From contig JAGAOA010000060.1 of assembly GCA_017623955.1 (NCBI GenBank), forward strand, positions 1 through 29,655: a stretch of 29,655 nucleotides of DNA. The letters are read 5' to 3'. The stretch is from Opitutales bacterium (GTDB lineage Bacteria > Verrucomicrobiota > Verrucomicrobiae > Opitutales > CAG-312). A model generated the notes under the pieces. That model was given only the letters and a program-made list of their open reading frames with translations, did not search any database and had not been told where the DNA came from. Below, in pieces: positions 1 to 8,677 of the stretch. The translations under genes and the position numbers were made by a program. Position 1 is the first letter of the stretch; every line of letters begins with the position of its first letter.

Positions 1-1
1 A

Positions 2-1189
2 GATGATTTGAAGAAAGGTACAGATACTCTCGACGTTTGGATTGATTCTGGTTCTAGTCATTTGGCTTGCTTGTCGCGACATAATGATTTATCATGGCCA
101 GCAGATTTGTATTTTGAAGGTAGCGACCAACATAGAGGGTGGTTCCAAAGTTCGTTATGGACAGCTATTGCTACAAAGGGAAAAGCTCCATATAAACGTG
201 TAATTACTCACGGTTTTATTGTCGATGAGCATCGCAAGAAGATTTCAAAGAGCGATGGTAAACCTCAAACTGCCGATATGTATGTAGGTAAGTGGGGTGC
301 TGATATTGTTCGTATGTGGATTAGTTCTGTTGATTATCAGAATGATATGCCAATTTCTGAAGGCATTATGGCTCATGTTGCAAATGCATACAGAGGTTTT
401 AGAAATACCATAATGTATCAGTTAGGAAACATAAGTGACTTCAATAAAACTGATGCGGTATCTATTGAAAATCTTGATGCAGTAGATAGATGGGCTGTTG
501 CTAAAGCTGCAGAATTTGCTCGTGAAGCTGATAAAGCATACGAAGCTTATGAATTCCACAAAGTCTATAAGCTAATAGATAATTTCTGCGGGGTAACGCT
601 CTCAAGAATTTACCACGACATTCTAAAAGACCGTTTGTACACATTTGGAAGTAATTCGTTTGAGCGTCGTTCGTCGCAGACGGCAATGGATATTATAAGC
701 GATATCCTTATAAAAGTGGCTTCTCCAATTCTAACATTTACTTGTGATGAGGCATTTTCATTCAAAAATGGTGATGAGTATATTGAAGATTCTATACATT
801 TACAGGATTTCCCATTGTATGAAACATTACTAGATTCTACTGGTGTTGTTGAAAAGATAGATAGAATCTTGCAGTTGCGTGATTTTGTAAATGAAGAACT
901 TGAAAAATTGCGTCAAAATAAAGTTATCGGCAAGAGCTTAGAAGCCGAAGTAGAGGTAATGGTTCGTGAAGGTGGCGAAGATGCAAAGATTTTACGTGAA
1001 TTTGAAAAAAGTTTGGCAGAAATCTTTATAGTATCTGATGTACGAATAGTTGAAGGTAAATTTGAAACAACTTCTGTTCAAGCTCACAAGGCTGAAGGTG
1101 TTCGTTGCGTTCGTTGTTGGCGTATTGTCAAAAATGTAAATGACAGCGGTATATGTGAACGTTGTGAAGGTGCAATTTCAAATAAATAA
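2..1189 (+). CDS. ileS: Isoleucyl-tRNA synthetase, C-terminal part (5' end outside window)
   Basis: Class I aminoacyl-tRNA synthetase that charges tRNA-Ile in the cytoplasm. The frame is open from base 2, so the gene starts upstream of the window. The visible part begins in the catalytic domain with the conserved DVWIDSGSSH stretch. It continues through GSDQHRGWFQSS and the KMSKS-type signature, here KKISKSDGK, then the helical anticodon-binding domain. It ends with a C-terminal zinc finger made of two pairs: CVRC near residue 365 of the visible part and CERC near 382. The TAA stop overlaps the next ATG by one base (TAATG), so translational coupling with the dksA-like gene is likely. Nothing looks broken. 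Identification is secure; only the N-terminal editing half is missing. Confidence 0.97.
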   Translation, partial: DDLKKGTDTLDVWIDSGSSHLACLSRHNDLSWPADLYFEGSDQHRGWFQSSLWTAIATKGKAPYKRVITHGFIVDEHRKKISKSDGKPQTADMYVGKWGADIVRMWISSVDYQNDMPISEGIMAHVANAYRGFRNTIMYQLGNISDFNKTDAVSIENLDAVDRWAVAKAAEFAREADKAYEAYEFHKVYKLIDNFCGVTLSRIYHDILKDRLYTFGSNSFERRSSQTAMDIISDILIKVASPILTFTCDEAFSFKNGDEYIEDSIHLQDFPLYETLLDSTGVVEKIDRILQLRDFVNEELEKLRQNKVIGKSLEAEVEVMVREGGEDAKILREFEKSLAEIFIVSDVRIVEGKFETTSVQAHKAEGVRCVRCWRIVKNVNDSGICERCEGAISNK

Positions 1190-2265
1190 TGCTTAAAAAG
1201 CTTATGGCAAAAAAGAATACAGATAAAAAATCTTCTATAAAGTCGGTTGAAAAATCGAAAGGAACAAGAGTAGCTGTAAAATCGAAAGTTTCTACAAAGC
1301 TTTCTGCTAAAGAGTCTAAAATGCAGACAAAAATTTCTGCAAAAAAAGAACCAGCAGTAAAGATAAACATATCTGTTAAAAAGAAACCTTCTAAGCAGAA
1401 ACAGAGTAATTCATCTGTTAAAATTTCTGCGGTAAAAAACGAACAATTGCAGAGTGTTGTTGATAATATAATTTCAGAAGAAACAGAAAATGATATAAGT
1501 TTTTCTTCAGCTATTCGCGATGACAGTTCATGGCGTGTAGATAAAGCTTCGCATCACATAGCTTTTACTTTGGAAGACTTAGATGCCTATTTTAAAGATA
1601 TGGCAAATAATGTTCATCCCAAGTTGGCTAAAAAAGAATCTGATACTCCTAATAAGAAAAAAGTTCAACCAAAGAAAACTGTTAAGGGAGTGATAAAACT
1701 AGAAAATAAGTCGGAAGGTGTTGCAACTATTTTTGATTTGTTAGGTTTTAATCCAGTAGAAGCTCAAAGTATTGAGAAACTCGAAAGTAAAGATGTTCCT
1801 CGCAAATGGAAAAAATATTATAACAAACTTATCGAGTTACGCAATCACCATTCAGAAGGGGTTGCATCTCGTTCTGAAGAAGTTATGCAACGTTCGGCAA
1901 AAGAGGATGCTGGGGACTTGTCTTCAAATGGCCAACATTTAGCTGATGCAGGTTCGGCAAGCTTTGAGCGCGATTTAGCTTATAATATGATTTCTAATCA
2001 AACAGAAATGTTGGCTGAAATAGAGGCTGCTTTGAAGCGTATAAAAGACGGCACGTATGGCGTTTGTGAGGTTACAGGCAAGCCTATTCCTGAGTCTAGA
2101 TTAGATGCTGTTCCTTTTACACGCTATACTAAAGAAGGACAGGAAATTCATGAACTAGAGATAAGTCGTGTAAAATCTATTCGCAGAGAAAGTGTTTTCG
2201 ATATGGGTATGGATTCTACTGGGCAACAGAAGTCAGATGATGACGATATCGATACTGGAATGTAA
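1189..2265 (+). CDS. dksA: DksA/TraR-type regulator with long Lys/Ser-rich N-terminal tail
   Basis: Probable RNA-polymerase secondary-channel regulator of the DksA/TraR family. The protein is 358 aa, against about 150 aa for E. coli DksA. Residues 1-80 are a low-complexity tail rich in Lys, Ser and Val, resembling histone H1. The DksA-like region is at about 255-345: a coiled segment (QTEMLAEIEAALKRIKDG) followed by YGVCEVTGKPIPESRLDAVPFTRY. Only one of the four zinc-ligand cysteines is left (C-x2-T, and none in the second pair), so the finger probably does not bind zinc. The ATG at 1189 overlaps the ileS stop; an in-frame ATG at 1204 (MAKKNTDKK) is an equally possible start. lspA follows after 9 bp, the dksA-lspA order also found in chlamydiae. 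The family is clear; the function of the tail is unknown. Confidence 0.85.
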   Translation: MLKKLMAKKNTDKKSSIKSVEKSKGTRVAVKSKVSTKLSAKESKMQTKISAKKEPAVKINISVKKKPSKQKQSNSSVKISAVKNEQLQSVVDNIISEETENDISFSSAIRDDSSWRVDKASHHIAFTLEDLDAYFKDMANNVHPKLAKKESDTPNKKKVQPKKTVKGVIKLENKSEGVATIFDLLGFNPVEAQSIEKLESKDVPRKWKKYYNKLIELRNHHSEGVASRSEEVMQRSAKEDAGDLSSNGQHLADAGSASFERDLAYNMISNQTEMLAEIEAALKRIKDGTYGVCEVTGKPIPESRLDAVPFTRYTKEGQEIHELEISRVKSIRRESVFDMGMDSTGQQKSDDDDIDTGM

Positions 2266-2274
2266 TCTATTTTA

Positions 2275-2787
2275 ATGAAAAAAAAGAATAGTTCGATTTT
2301 CTTCTTTGTAGTTCTTGTTTTGACATTGCTGTTTGATCAAGTTACAAAGTATGCAGTGGTGCTAAATATCCCGTGGGAACAAGGTAATCCAACATATCAT
2401 TTTATTGGGGAAAATCAGCCAATTCCAATAATAGACGGCTTTTTGTACTTAGTTCACATAACAAATGAAGGTGCGGCTTGGGGAATGTTAGCTGGGAAAA
2501 CCTATTTGCTTTCATCTATTGCCATATTGGCATTAGCTGCAATGTGGTTGTTTCGTTCTCATCTTGGTTTTTCATCTAGATTGGGGCAGTTTACAATGGG
2601 CATATTTGCTGGTGGCGTGTTAGGTAATTTGTGCGATAGAGTTTATTATGGACATGTAATTGATTTTATAGATGTTCATTTGCCACTTGTAAATTATCGA
2701 TGGCCTGCGTTTAATGTCGCTGATTGCGGGATTTGTGTAGGTGTAATAATATATATAATAACCGTATTACTTGAAAAAGAAAAGTAA
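2275..2787 (+). CDS. lspA: Lipoprotein signal peptidase (SPase II)
   Basis: Inner-membrane aspartic protease that removes the signal peptide from diacylglyceryl-modified prolipoproteins. The 170 aa and four hydrophobic segments (about 8-28, 72-92, 103-118, 150-166) match the family. Both catalytic motifs are present: GNLCDR with Asp121, and FNVAD with Asp150. The conserved NEGAAWG stretch at 64-70 is also present. The gene follows the dksA-like gene by 9 bp. The neighbour downstream encodes a predicted lipoprotein, a possible substrate, and its reading frame starts close to this stop codon. Identification is secure. Confidence 0.96.
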   Translation: MKKKNSSIFFFVVLVLTLLFDQVTKYAVVLNIPWEQGNPTYHFIGENQPIPIIDGFLYLVHITNEGAAWGMLAGKTYLLSSIAILALAAMWLFRSHLGFSSRLGQFTMGIFAGGVLGNLCDRVYYGHVIDFIDVHLPLVNYRWPAFNVADCGICVGVIIYIITVLLEKEK

Positions 2788-2809
2788 CTTAAAAAACATA
2801 AAAAACACA

Positions 2810-3835
2810 ATGAGAAAGATAATAAATACAATATTTGTTGCATTTGTTTGTGTATTGACATCGTGCCAATCTGATTTTGATAATAGTTATTTGAAGGATT
2901 ATCCCGAAGCAAAATTAATAGCTGATAATGGTGGAATGATGTATGCAGATACTTCACGTAGAGGCACTCCTTTTACCAAAGATCCTTATGTTATATATTT
3001 TGGTGGACGTTATTTAATGTATTATACAATTCCACCATCTAAGGTTTTTAAAGGATATTCTATCGGTATTGCAGAAAGTTCTGATTTGATAAACTGGAAA
3101 CGTATCGGCGAAGTACTACCTGAAAAAGAAGGTGTTGAAAAGAATGGAATTTGTGCCCCAGGGCTTCTTGTTCGCAATGGTGTTGTGCATATGTTCTATC
3201 AATCGTATGGCAATTTTGCTAAAGATGCAATTTGTCATGCAAGTTCAAGTGATGGTATAAATTTTAAACGCAACGCAACTAATCCAATATTTCGTCCAGA
3301 CGGAAAATGGAATAATGGTAGGGCTATTGATGCGGAAGTTATAGAGTTTAAAGGTAAGTATTTTTTGTATTATGCAACGCGTGATACAGAAGGAAAAATT
3401 CAGATGCAAGGAGTCGCATCGGCTCCGATAGATACAGATTTTTCTCGCAATCAATGGACTCATCTTTCCAAAGACGCTCCTATATTAAAGCCAGAATTAC
3501 CTTGGGAACAGAAATGTATTGAAGCTGCAGCGTGCGTAGTGCGAGGCAACAAGCTTTATATGTTTTATGCTGGAGCATATAACAACAAACCTCAACAAAT
3601 TGGAGTTGCTGTAAGTGAAGATGGAATAAACTTTAAGCGTTTGAGTGATACGCCTTTCTTGAAAAATGGCGATGTCAATGCATGGAATGCAAGTGAATCG
3701 GGACATCCTCATATATTCACAACTCCGCAAGGTCAAACATATTTGTTTTATCAAGGCAATAATGATAAAGGGAAAAGTTATTTCATTTCTAATCTAAAAA
3801 TAAAGTGGAAAAATGATTTACCCCAAATTGATTAA
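2810..3835 (+). CDS. Predicted lipoprotein, GH43-like five-bladed beta-propeller glycosidase
   Basis: Likely cell-envelope glycoside hydrolase of the GH43/GH117/beta-fructosidase propeller superfamily; the substrate cannot be read from sequence. I chose the ATG at 2810 because it gives a clean lipoprotein signal: MRKI, a hydrophobic run, then lipobox LTSC with Cys19. The longer frame from a TTG at 2771 would overlap lspA and bury the signal. The mature part shows repeated propeller blades of the type KDPYVIYFGGRYLMYYT, followed by SSDLINWKR and SSDGINFKR, IDAEVIEFKGKYFLYYATRD, YMFYAGAY and TYLFYQGN. DP near the first blade and IDAE in the middle are candidate acid residues. It is 22 bp from lspA and looks like an accessory gene in a housekeeping context. 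A terminator follows at 3856-3890. Fold is likely; activity is not established. Confidence 0.75.
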   Translation: MRKIINTIFVAFVCVLTSCQSDFDNSYLKDYPEAKLIADNGGMMYADTSRRGTPFTKDPYVIYFGGRYLMYYTIPPSKVFKGYSIGIAESSDLINWKRIGEVLPEKEGVEKNGICAPGLLVRNGVVHMFYQSYGNFAKDAICHASSSDGINFKRNATNPIFRPDGKWNNGRAIDAEVIEFKGKYFLYYATRDTEGKIQMQGVASAPIDTDFSRNQWTHLSKDAPILKPELPWEQKCIEAAACVVRGNKLYMFYAGAYNNKPQQIGVAVSEDGINFKRLSDTPFLKNGDVNAWNASESGHPHIFTTPQGQTYLFYQGNNDKGKSYFISNLKIKWKNDLPQID

Positions 3836-3855
3836 TATATTTTCTGTTATAAAAA

Positions 3856-3890
3856 CTACAAAAGGCAATTCATTGAATTGCCTTTTGTAG
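3856..3890. terminator. Bidirectional intrinsic terminator between convergent genes
   Basis: Near-perfect palindrome: CTACAAAAGGCAATTCA and its exact complement, separated by one base, so the real loop is about 3-5 nt. Read on the minus strand it is followed by TTTTTATAAC, a U-tract for the dUTPase gene. The plus side is only weakly T-rich. It lies between the GH43-like gene (plus) and the dUTPase gene (minus). Confidence 0.8.
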
Positions 3891-3914
3891 TTGAGATATT
3901 TGTGGAAAACTTTT

Positions 3915-4286
3915 TTAGATTGAGCGACAATCGTTTTCGTCTTTTGTCGTGTAGCCAGAATCTTGACGACCATGATTTATCTGATTTTTCTTTGCGTATG
4001 CTTGATAAAAATCATCGGCAGTCATTCCCAAAACTTGTGCTAGAGATACTAAAAAGTGGAGCATATCTACCACTTCAACTCTAGCGTTCTGAATATCAAA
4101 ATTTTGATATTTTGCCCACCACTTCCATGGTAATGAATCGACAAGTTCTGCATTTTCTTGAGCTAAGGCTCTGCTATAATTAAGAGTCCACTTGATTTTT
4201 TCTTCATCGCTCATATTTGAAGAATCTATACCAATTCTCTTATTGAGTTCAAACTGCATTTTAAATATTTCTTCTAATTTATCCAT
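3915..4286 (-). CDS. All-alpha dUTP diphosphatase (dUTPase_2 / MazG-like)
   Basis: Probably hydrolyses dUTP (or a related nucleotide) to the monophosphate and pyrophosphate, keeping uracil out of DNA. The 123 aa protein shows the all-alpha NTP pyrophosphatase signature: ENAELVDSLPWKWW around residues 44-57 and EVVDMLHFLVS around 72-82, giving the acidic E-x2-E/D and E-x2-D metal clusters. A KKNQINHGRQDSGY tail follows, typical of the dimeric dUTPase_2 group. The ATG at 4286 is the first in frame. It is the last gene of a minus-strand group (hpnH, dinG-like, this gene), 53 bp after the helicase stop. Its end faces the palindromic terminator at 3856-3890. A general MazG-type pyrophosphatase is the alternative. 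Confidence 0.8.
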   Translation of the reverse strand: MDKLEEIFKMQFELNKRIGIDSSNMSDEEKIKWTLNYSRALAQENAELVDSLPWKWWAKYQNFDIQNARVEVVDMLHFLVSLAQVLGMTADDFYQAYAKKNQINHGRQDSGYTTKDENDCRSI

Positions 4287-4339
4287 AATGTTATAGATTT
4301 TTGTTTGTTATTGTAAATCAGTCAAGATATTAATTATAG

Positions 4340-6397
4340 TTATAAAATTCCTAGATTTTCAAAATCAGAAATTAAATCTTCGTCTAAATTTTTTATTCTG
4401 AAACGTTTTGCCGATACTGGTAAACTGTCTAAGAAAAATCTGCCATATCCTTTTGAGGCTATACGAGAATCTAGAATTATGATATCGCCTTTATCTTTTT
4501 TTGTTCTGATTAAACGTCCGCAACCTTGACGAAACTTTATTACAGCGTTTGGAAGTAATACATTCATAAAACCGCTTTCGCCCAAGTTTTCTGCACGTTC
4601 GCATTTTGCTTCAATAAGCGGATGAGAAAAATTTTCAAACGGAAGTTTTGTAATTATTACTTGTGATAATGCTTCTCCTGGTATATCTACACCCGTCCAG
4701 AACGAGTCGGTTCCTAGTATTACGGCATTGCCTCTATTTGAAAATTCACGTAGAATTTCCATTCTACCGCCATCTATACCTTGAACTAAAATTTTTCTAT
4801 CGTTTAAAATTTCAGATTTTTTAAGATGTTGGGCTATTTTATTTAATTCGGTATAATTTGTGAATAAAACTAGAGTACCACCTTTTACCAGAAAACAAAG
4901 TTTTTCTACGCAAGTGGCTAATTCTGAGTTATCAGCACTGTGCCCTCGTTCGTATGCGGGAGCGTCTATTGCATAGAACACACACATATTTTTCTGATAA
5001 TCGAATGGCGAATTAACTACAAATGTTTCAGCAGTATCGGCGCCTACTGCGGATACAAAACGCGATAAGTCTCCATTAATTGCCATTGTTGCTGATGTCA
5101 TAATTACGGGCGATTGTCTGTCAAATAGAATATTGCGGAGAATTTTTGAGACTTCTATGGGTGCAGAATTTATACGTACTTTTCTATCGCTATCGTAACA
5201 TTCTAACCAGTACACATTGTCGGGTTCTGTAAGGTACAGACAGGTTTCTAATGAAATTCTAAAAGATTTTATTTTATCTTTATAGTCGTTTATTTCTGCC
5301 GCTTCTTTTTCTGTTAGTGCATTTTGGGCAAAGTGCTTTAGCATTAGTTCTACTTCTTCTAGCTTATGCAAGATGACATCTTCGCCCCAGCTTTCCTGTT
5401 CAAGACGCACCATATCTCGTTTCTTTAAACGATTTTCACGCACGTTTTTGAAAAATTCTTCTACGCATAAAATGGTTTCTTCTACCAATTTTTTGTCGAA
5501 GTATTCAGCTAGAGAAGTTCGCGTTATTAAACCTTTGCGTTTTTTAGGATTATATATTCTGTTGAGTTCGCGAATAATTCCACCACTACTCAATGATATT
5601 CCGAAGATCGCACTAGCAATTTCCGGAACAAGATGAGCTTCATCTAGAACTAACATATCATCTTCAAACAGTATAGAGTCGGAAGCTATCTCTGCTCCCG
5701 CTACGAGCGAGAACAATAAGCTATGATTCAAAATTACAATATCTGCCGATGCTACTTTGCGTCGGGCATTTTGGTAAAAACAGGTATCATCGCATGAACG
5801 CGGTGTACACGATGATGAATCGGCACATATCCAACTCCAAACTTCTGGATTTGGCGGAGGTTTGAGTTCATCTTTTATTCCTGTTTTTGTAGTTTTTGCC
5901 CACTCTGCAATACGCTCTAATTCTTCAGTTTCTGCCGTATTAAATAAATCCTTTTTATCTGCTAAAGCTCTTTTTAGTCGATTTGTACAGATGTAATTTG
6001 ATCGTCCTATTAAAAGGGCAGCTTGAAAATTTGCGCAATCATTGAGGGTATCGCACGAGTTAAAAAGCATTCTTATGCGAGGTAAATCTTTCTCAATAAT
6101 CTGCTGTTGGAGAGATATTGTATGAGTTGAAACTATGAGTTTCTTTTTAAATCGTTTTGCTGCTATTATTCCACTAATCAAATATGCTAGACTTTTACCA
6201 ACGCCCGTCCCAGCCTCAAAAATCAAAGGTAATCCGGATGCAAATGTTTGTGCACAAAAAAACGCCATTTGCTCTTGTTCTGGTCTATGCTCAAAATTGG
6301 GCAGAACCGAAGCATAACCATCTTTACAAAAAATATTTTCGCAAAGCAGAGGCAAATGGTGTGGCTGGAATTCTGTTGAGGTATCTTCTTCTGACAC
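4340..6397 (-). CDS. dinG: DinG/Rad3-family ATP-dependent helicase
   Basis: Superfamily 2 DNA helicase of the DinG/XPD type, unwinding DNA 5' to 3' in repair or at R-loops. The 685 aa protein has Walker A GTGVGKS at 63-69, motif Ia STHTISLQQQ, the Walker B DEAH box at 252-255, SATMA in the mid region, and motif VI QGCGRLIR near the C terminus. Cysteines at 137, 191, 197, 202 and 206 lie between motifs Ia and II, where DinG and XPD hold a 4Fe-4S cluster; which four are ligands is not certain. The start is a GTG at 6397, eight bases after the hpnH stop on this strand. No clear Shine-Dalgarno precedes it, so coupling to hpnH is likely. The symbol is by family; orthology to E. coli DinG is not proven. 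Confidence 0.9.
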   Translation of the reverse strand: MSEEDTSTEFQPHHLPLLCENIFCKDGYASVLPNFEHRPEQEQMAFFCAQTFASGLPLIFEAGTGVGKSLAYLISGIIAAKRFKKKLIVSTHTISLQQQIIEKDLPRIRMLFNSCDTLNDCANFQAALLIGRSNYICTNRLKRALADKKDLFNTAETEELERIAEWAKTTKTGIKDELKPPPNPEVWSWICADSSSCTPRSCDDTCFYQNARRKVASADIVILNHSLLFSLVAGAEIASDSILFEDDMLVLDEAHLVPEIASAIFGISLSSGGIIRELNRIYNPKKRKGLITRTSLAEYFDKKLVEETILCVEEFFKNVRENRLKKRDMVRLEQESWGEDVILHKLEEVELMLKHFAQNALTEKEAAEINDYKDKIKSFRISLETCLYLTEPDNVYWLECYDSDRKVRINSAPIEVSKILRNILFDRQSPVIMTSATMAINGDLSRFVSAVGADTAETFVVNSPFDYQKNMCVFYAIDAPAYERGHSADNSELATCVEKLCFLVKGGTLVLFTNYTELNKIAQHLKKSEILNDRKILVQGIDGGRMEILREFSNRGNAVILGTDSFWTGVDIPGEALSQVIITKLPFENFSHPLIEAKCERAENLGESGFMNVLLPNAVIKFRQGCGRLIRTKKDKGDIIILDSRIASKGYGRFFLDSLPVSAKRFRIKNLDEDLISDFENLGIL

Positions 6398-6405
6398 CGT
6401 ATTTT

Positions 6406-7428
6406 TTACGCCTTCTTTGTGAAATTGTAAGTGTGTTTTGCTGCTCTGAATAATCCACCAAAGCTACCAAAGATGTCGCATACTGCACTTGGCTCATAAC
6501 CACTATGAAGCATACAATCTTTACATTCTGGACGAGTTCCGCGATGTCCAAGATCATACTTCTCAATTTCTGCCATCAGTTCTGCAAATGTTTCGCAGTA
6601 CCCATCGTTGATAAGATAGCATGGTTTTTGCCATCCCTTGATAGAGTAAGTTGGATTTCCCCACGGTGTGCAATCGTATTCTTGCTCTCCCTTAAGGAAT
6701 GCAAGGAATCCTGGAGAATGATTAAATACCCAATTCTTATGTGGATTTCCCAAAATTTTTCTGAAAAGTTCAATAGTCTTAGTTCTTTCCAAGAAAATGT
6801 CTTGATTTGGAGCTTTATCGTATGGGAATCCAGGTGAAATCATCATACCTTCAACGCCCAAAGCCATTGCTTCATCAAAAAATGCACGTACTTCTTCAGG
6901 ATCGGCGTTGTTGAAAATTGTGGTGTTTGTTGTTACTCTGAATCCGCGTTTAACGGCTTCTTTAATACCTTTTACTGCAATATCGTAAGCACCTTCCTTA
7001 TTTACGCTCTTATCGTGCATTCTCTTTGTTCCATCGAGATGGATACCCAACGAAAAATATTTGCTAGGTTTATACAAATCTATCTTGCCCATCAATACTT
7101 GTGCATTAGAGCACATATAAACAAATTTCTTGCGTTTTATAAAGCCCTCAATCATTTCAGGCATTTCTGGGTGGAGTAATGGTTCTCCACCTGCTATACT
7201 TACAACGGGAGCTCCGCATTCTTCTACTGCAGCCCAAGCTTTTTCTTTTGGCATTCTCATCTTGAGAATTTCTGGTGGTTCTTGAATTTTTCCACAACCA
7301 GAGCATGCTAAATTACATTGGAATAAAGGCTCAAGCATCATAACTAATGGATACTTTTTCTTGCCTTTAAGAGTGTTCGAAATAGCGTATTTTGCTACGC
7401 TTAAAACTTGTGATATTGGAACTGCCAT
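6406..7428 (-). CDS. hpnH: Radical SAM adenosyl-hopene transferase HpnH
   Basis: HpnH joins the 5'-deoxyadenosyl radical from SAM to diploptene, giving adenosylhopane, the first step of hopanoid side-chain extension. The 340 aa protein has the radical SAM CNLACSGC motif (Cys38, 42, 45), the AGGEPLLHPE turn at about 99-108, LGIHLDGT, and the C-terminal cysteine-bearing region (GYCETF, CKDCMLHSGYEPSAVCD) of the SPASM/HpnH type. Start: ATG at 7428, preceded by a good Shine-Dalgarno (AAGGAG, complement of 7437-7442, 8-nt spacing), one of the few strong ones here. It is the first gene of the minus-strand group ahead of the helicase and dUTPase genes. No squalene-hopene cyclase or other hpn gene is in the window. 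Confidence 0.92.
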   Translation of the reverse strand: MAVPISQVLSVAKYAISNTLKGKKKYPLVMMLEPLFQCNLACSGCGKIQEPPEILKMRMPKEKAWAAVEECGAPVVSIAGGEPLLHPEMPEMIEGFIKRKKFVYMCSNAQVLMGKIDLYKPSKYFSLGIHLDGTKRMHDKSVNKEGAYDIAVKGIKEAVKRGFRVTTNTTIFNNADPEEVRAFFDEAMALGVEGMMISPGFPYDKAPNQDIFLERTKTIELFRKILGNPHKNWVFNHSPGFLAFLKGEQEYDCTPWGNPTYSIKGWQKPCYLINDGYCETFAELMAEIEKYDLGHRGTRPECKDCMLHSGYEPSAVCDIFGSFGGLFRAAKHTYNFTKKA

Positions 7429-7543
7429 TTTGAGAACTCCTTAATTATTAAAAAAATTTACCGAGTATAATGAATTTATTTCTGAATCAGTTCAACTCTT
7501 TTTTTTTAAGTAGATATTGTTTTAAAAAGAATATAAAAAAAGC

Positions 7544-7572
7544 TTGCCACTAGTAATATGTGTGCCATTGTC
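7544..7572 (+). promoter_or_regulatory. Possible promoter for the DUF481 gene
   Basis: A TTGCCA at 7544-7549 is followed after 17 bases by ATTGTC at 7567-7572 and then GTAAGAG. The arrangement resembles the stronger candidate upstream of the PpiD-like gene (TTGACA, 17 bases, ATTGTAAGAG). The -10 match to the sigma-70 consensus is poor, so this rests mainly on the shared pattern. The spacer 7429-7600 otherwise holds only AT-rich sequence and divergent promoters. Confidence 0.3.
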
Positions 7573-7600
7573 GTAAGAGTTTATTTTATCTCTAAATAAT

Positions 7601-8647
7601 ATGAAATTAATAGAAGTATTAAAAAAAGTGTCGATAGTAGCTGCATTTGTAGCTACTGTGTTATCTGTTAACGCAGCGGAAGAAATATTTACTCTCACAA
7701 GTGGTGAAGTTTTTACTGGTGAGCCAGCTGCTGAAAAAGATGGAATTATTCCTTTGAAGACTAAGTATGGAGTGCTTTCTATTCCAGTAGCTTCTATCTC
7801 AAAGAAAGAGTTGGCAATGACTACTCCTAAGTCTGAAGATGCGAAGGTTGCAGAAGCTCCTGCACCAGCTCCAGAACCTAAGAAAGAAGATCCTGCAGCA
7901 CCAACTCCAGAAGATAAAGATCCGGAATGGGTTGAAGATTACAGAAATTTTGTTCAACAAAATTTCCCAGAAGGATGGCAGTTCCGCTTGAAAGGTGGTA
8001 TTGAATATCGTGATACAGATTCATCGACATATTCGTTCTATGCAAGTTTTGATGTAAAGAAAGAGTGGGACGTAAATATCTTTGCGGCTACGTTGTATTA
8101 CAATTATACATCGCAGACAGACTCAGCAGGTGCAAAAGATGTCACTGTTGACAACTATGGTTTAGATACTACGTTTAAACGTTTCTTTAACGAAACAAAA
8201 ACATGGTATTTTGCAAACTTATTAAACTACAAACGCGACCAAGTTAAAGGTGTTCAACATCAAGTTGACGAAGCGTTCACGCTCGGTTATCGTTTCGATT
8301 TCAAACGTCATAACTTGATTATTGATATTGGACCTGGTCCTGCTGTTCGTTATGTAGATACATATCATGAAGGCGTTGAATGGGTTGCAATGGCGTTATT
8401 CCAAGAGGATCTTTCGTGGATTATATCGAAGACTTTCCGTCTTGAACAGTCGTTGACATCTACTTTAGACTTGCAGGATACAAGTAAATATTCAGCAACA
8501 TTTAAAATTGCACTTATTGCACATTTGACCAAAGTTATGGACTTAGCTTTGCGTTACTCGTATCAATACGACAACATTTCATCATCGACAGTTACAACGG
8601 AACAACGCCTAATTCTTGCGTTTGAATTCCCATTCAACTGGCAATAA
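7601..8647 (+). CDS. DUF481 family outer-membrane protein (YdiY-like)
   Basis: Predicted outer-membrane beta-barrel of the DUF481 family (salt-induced outer membrane protein YdiY type); role unknown. The 348 aa protein starts with a signal peptide (KK, hydrophobic run, VNAAEE cleavage region near 25). A short SH3-like stretch of about 26-70 (TLTSGEVFTGEP ... KTKYGVLSIPVASI) follows, and then a Pro/Ala/Glu/Lys-rich linker at about 75-108. The last 220 residues are alternating polar and aromatic beta strands ending in FEFPFNWQ, a barrel-type C terminus. It is transcribed alone or with mdh, which starts 30 bp downstream. The assignment comes from domain order and strand pattern; function is not known. 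Confidence 0.8.
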   Translation: MKLIEVLKKVSIVAAFVATVLSVNAAEEIFTLTSGEVFTGEPAAEKDGIIPLKTKYGVLSIPVASISKKELAMTTPKSEDAKVAEAPAPAPEPKKEDPAAPTPEDKDPEWVEDYRNFVQQNFPEGWQFRLKGGIEYRDTDSSTYSFYASFDVKKEWDVNIFAATLYYNYTSQTDSAGAKDVTVDNYGLDTTFKRFFNETKTWYFANLLNYKRDQVKGVQHQVDEAFTLGYRFDFKRHNLIIDIGPGPAVRYVDTYHEGVEWVAMALFQEDLSWIISKTFRLEQSLTSTLDLQDTSKYSATFKIALIAHLTKVMDLALRYSYQYDNISSSTVTTEQRLILAFEFPFNWQ

Positions 8648-8677
8648 TTTAACCAAAAATCTAAGGATAAAATAATA

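Noticed and set aside
2771..2809. Longer start (TTG at 2771) for the GH43-like gene
   Set aside because: It would overlap lspA and put 13 charged residues before a good lipoprotein signal; the ATG at 2810 is better.
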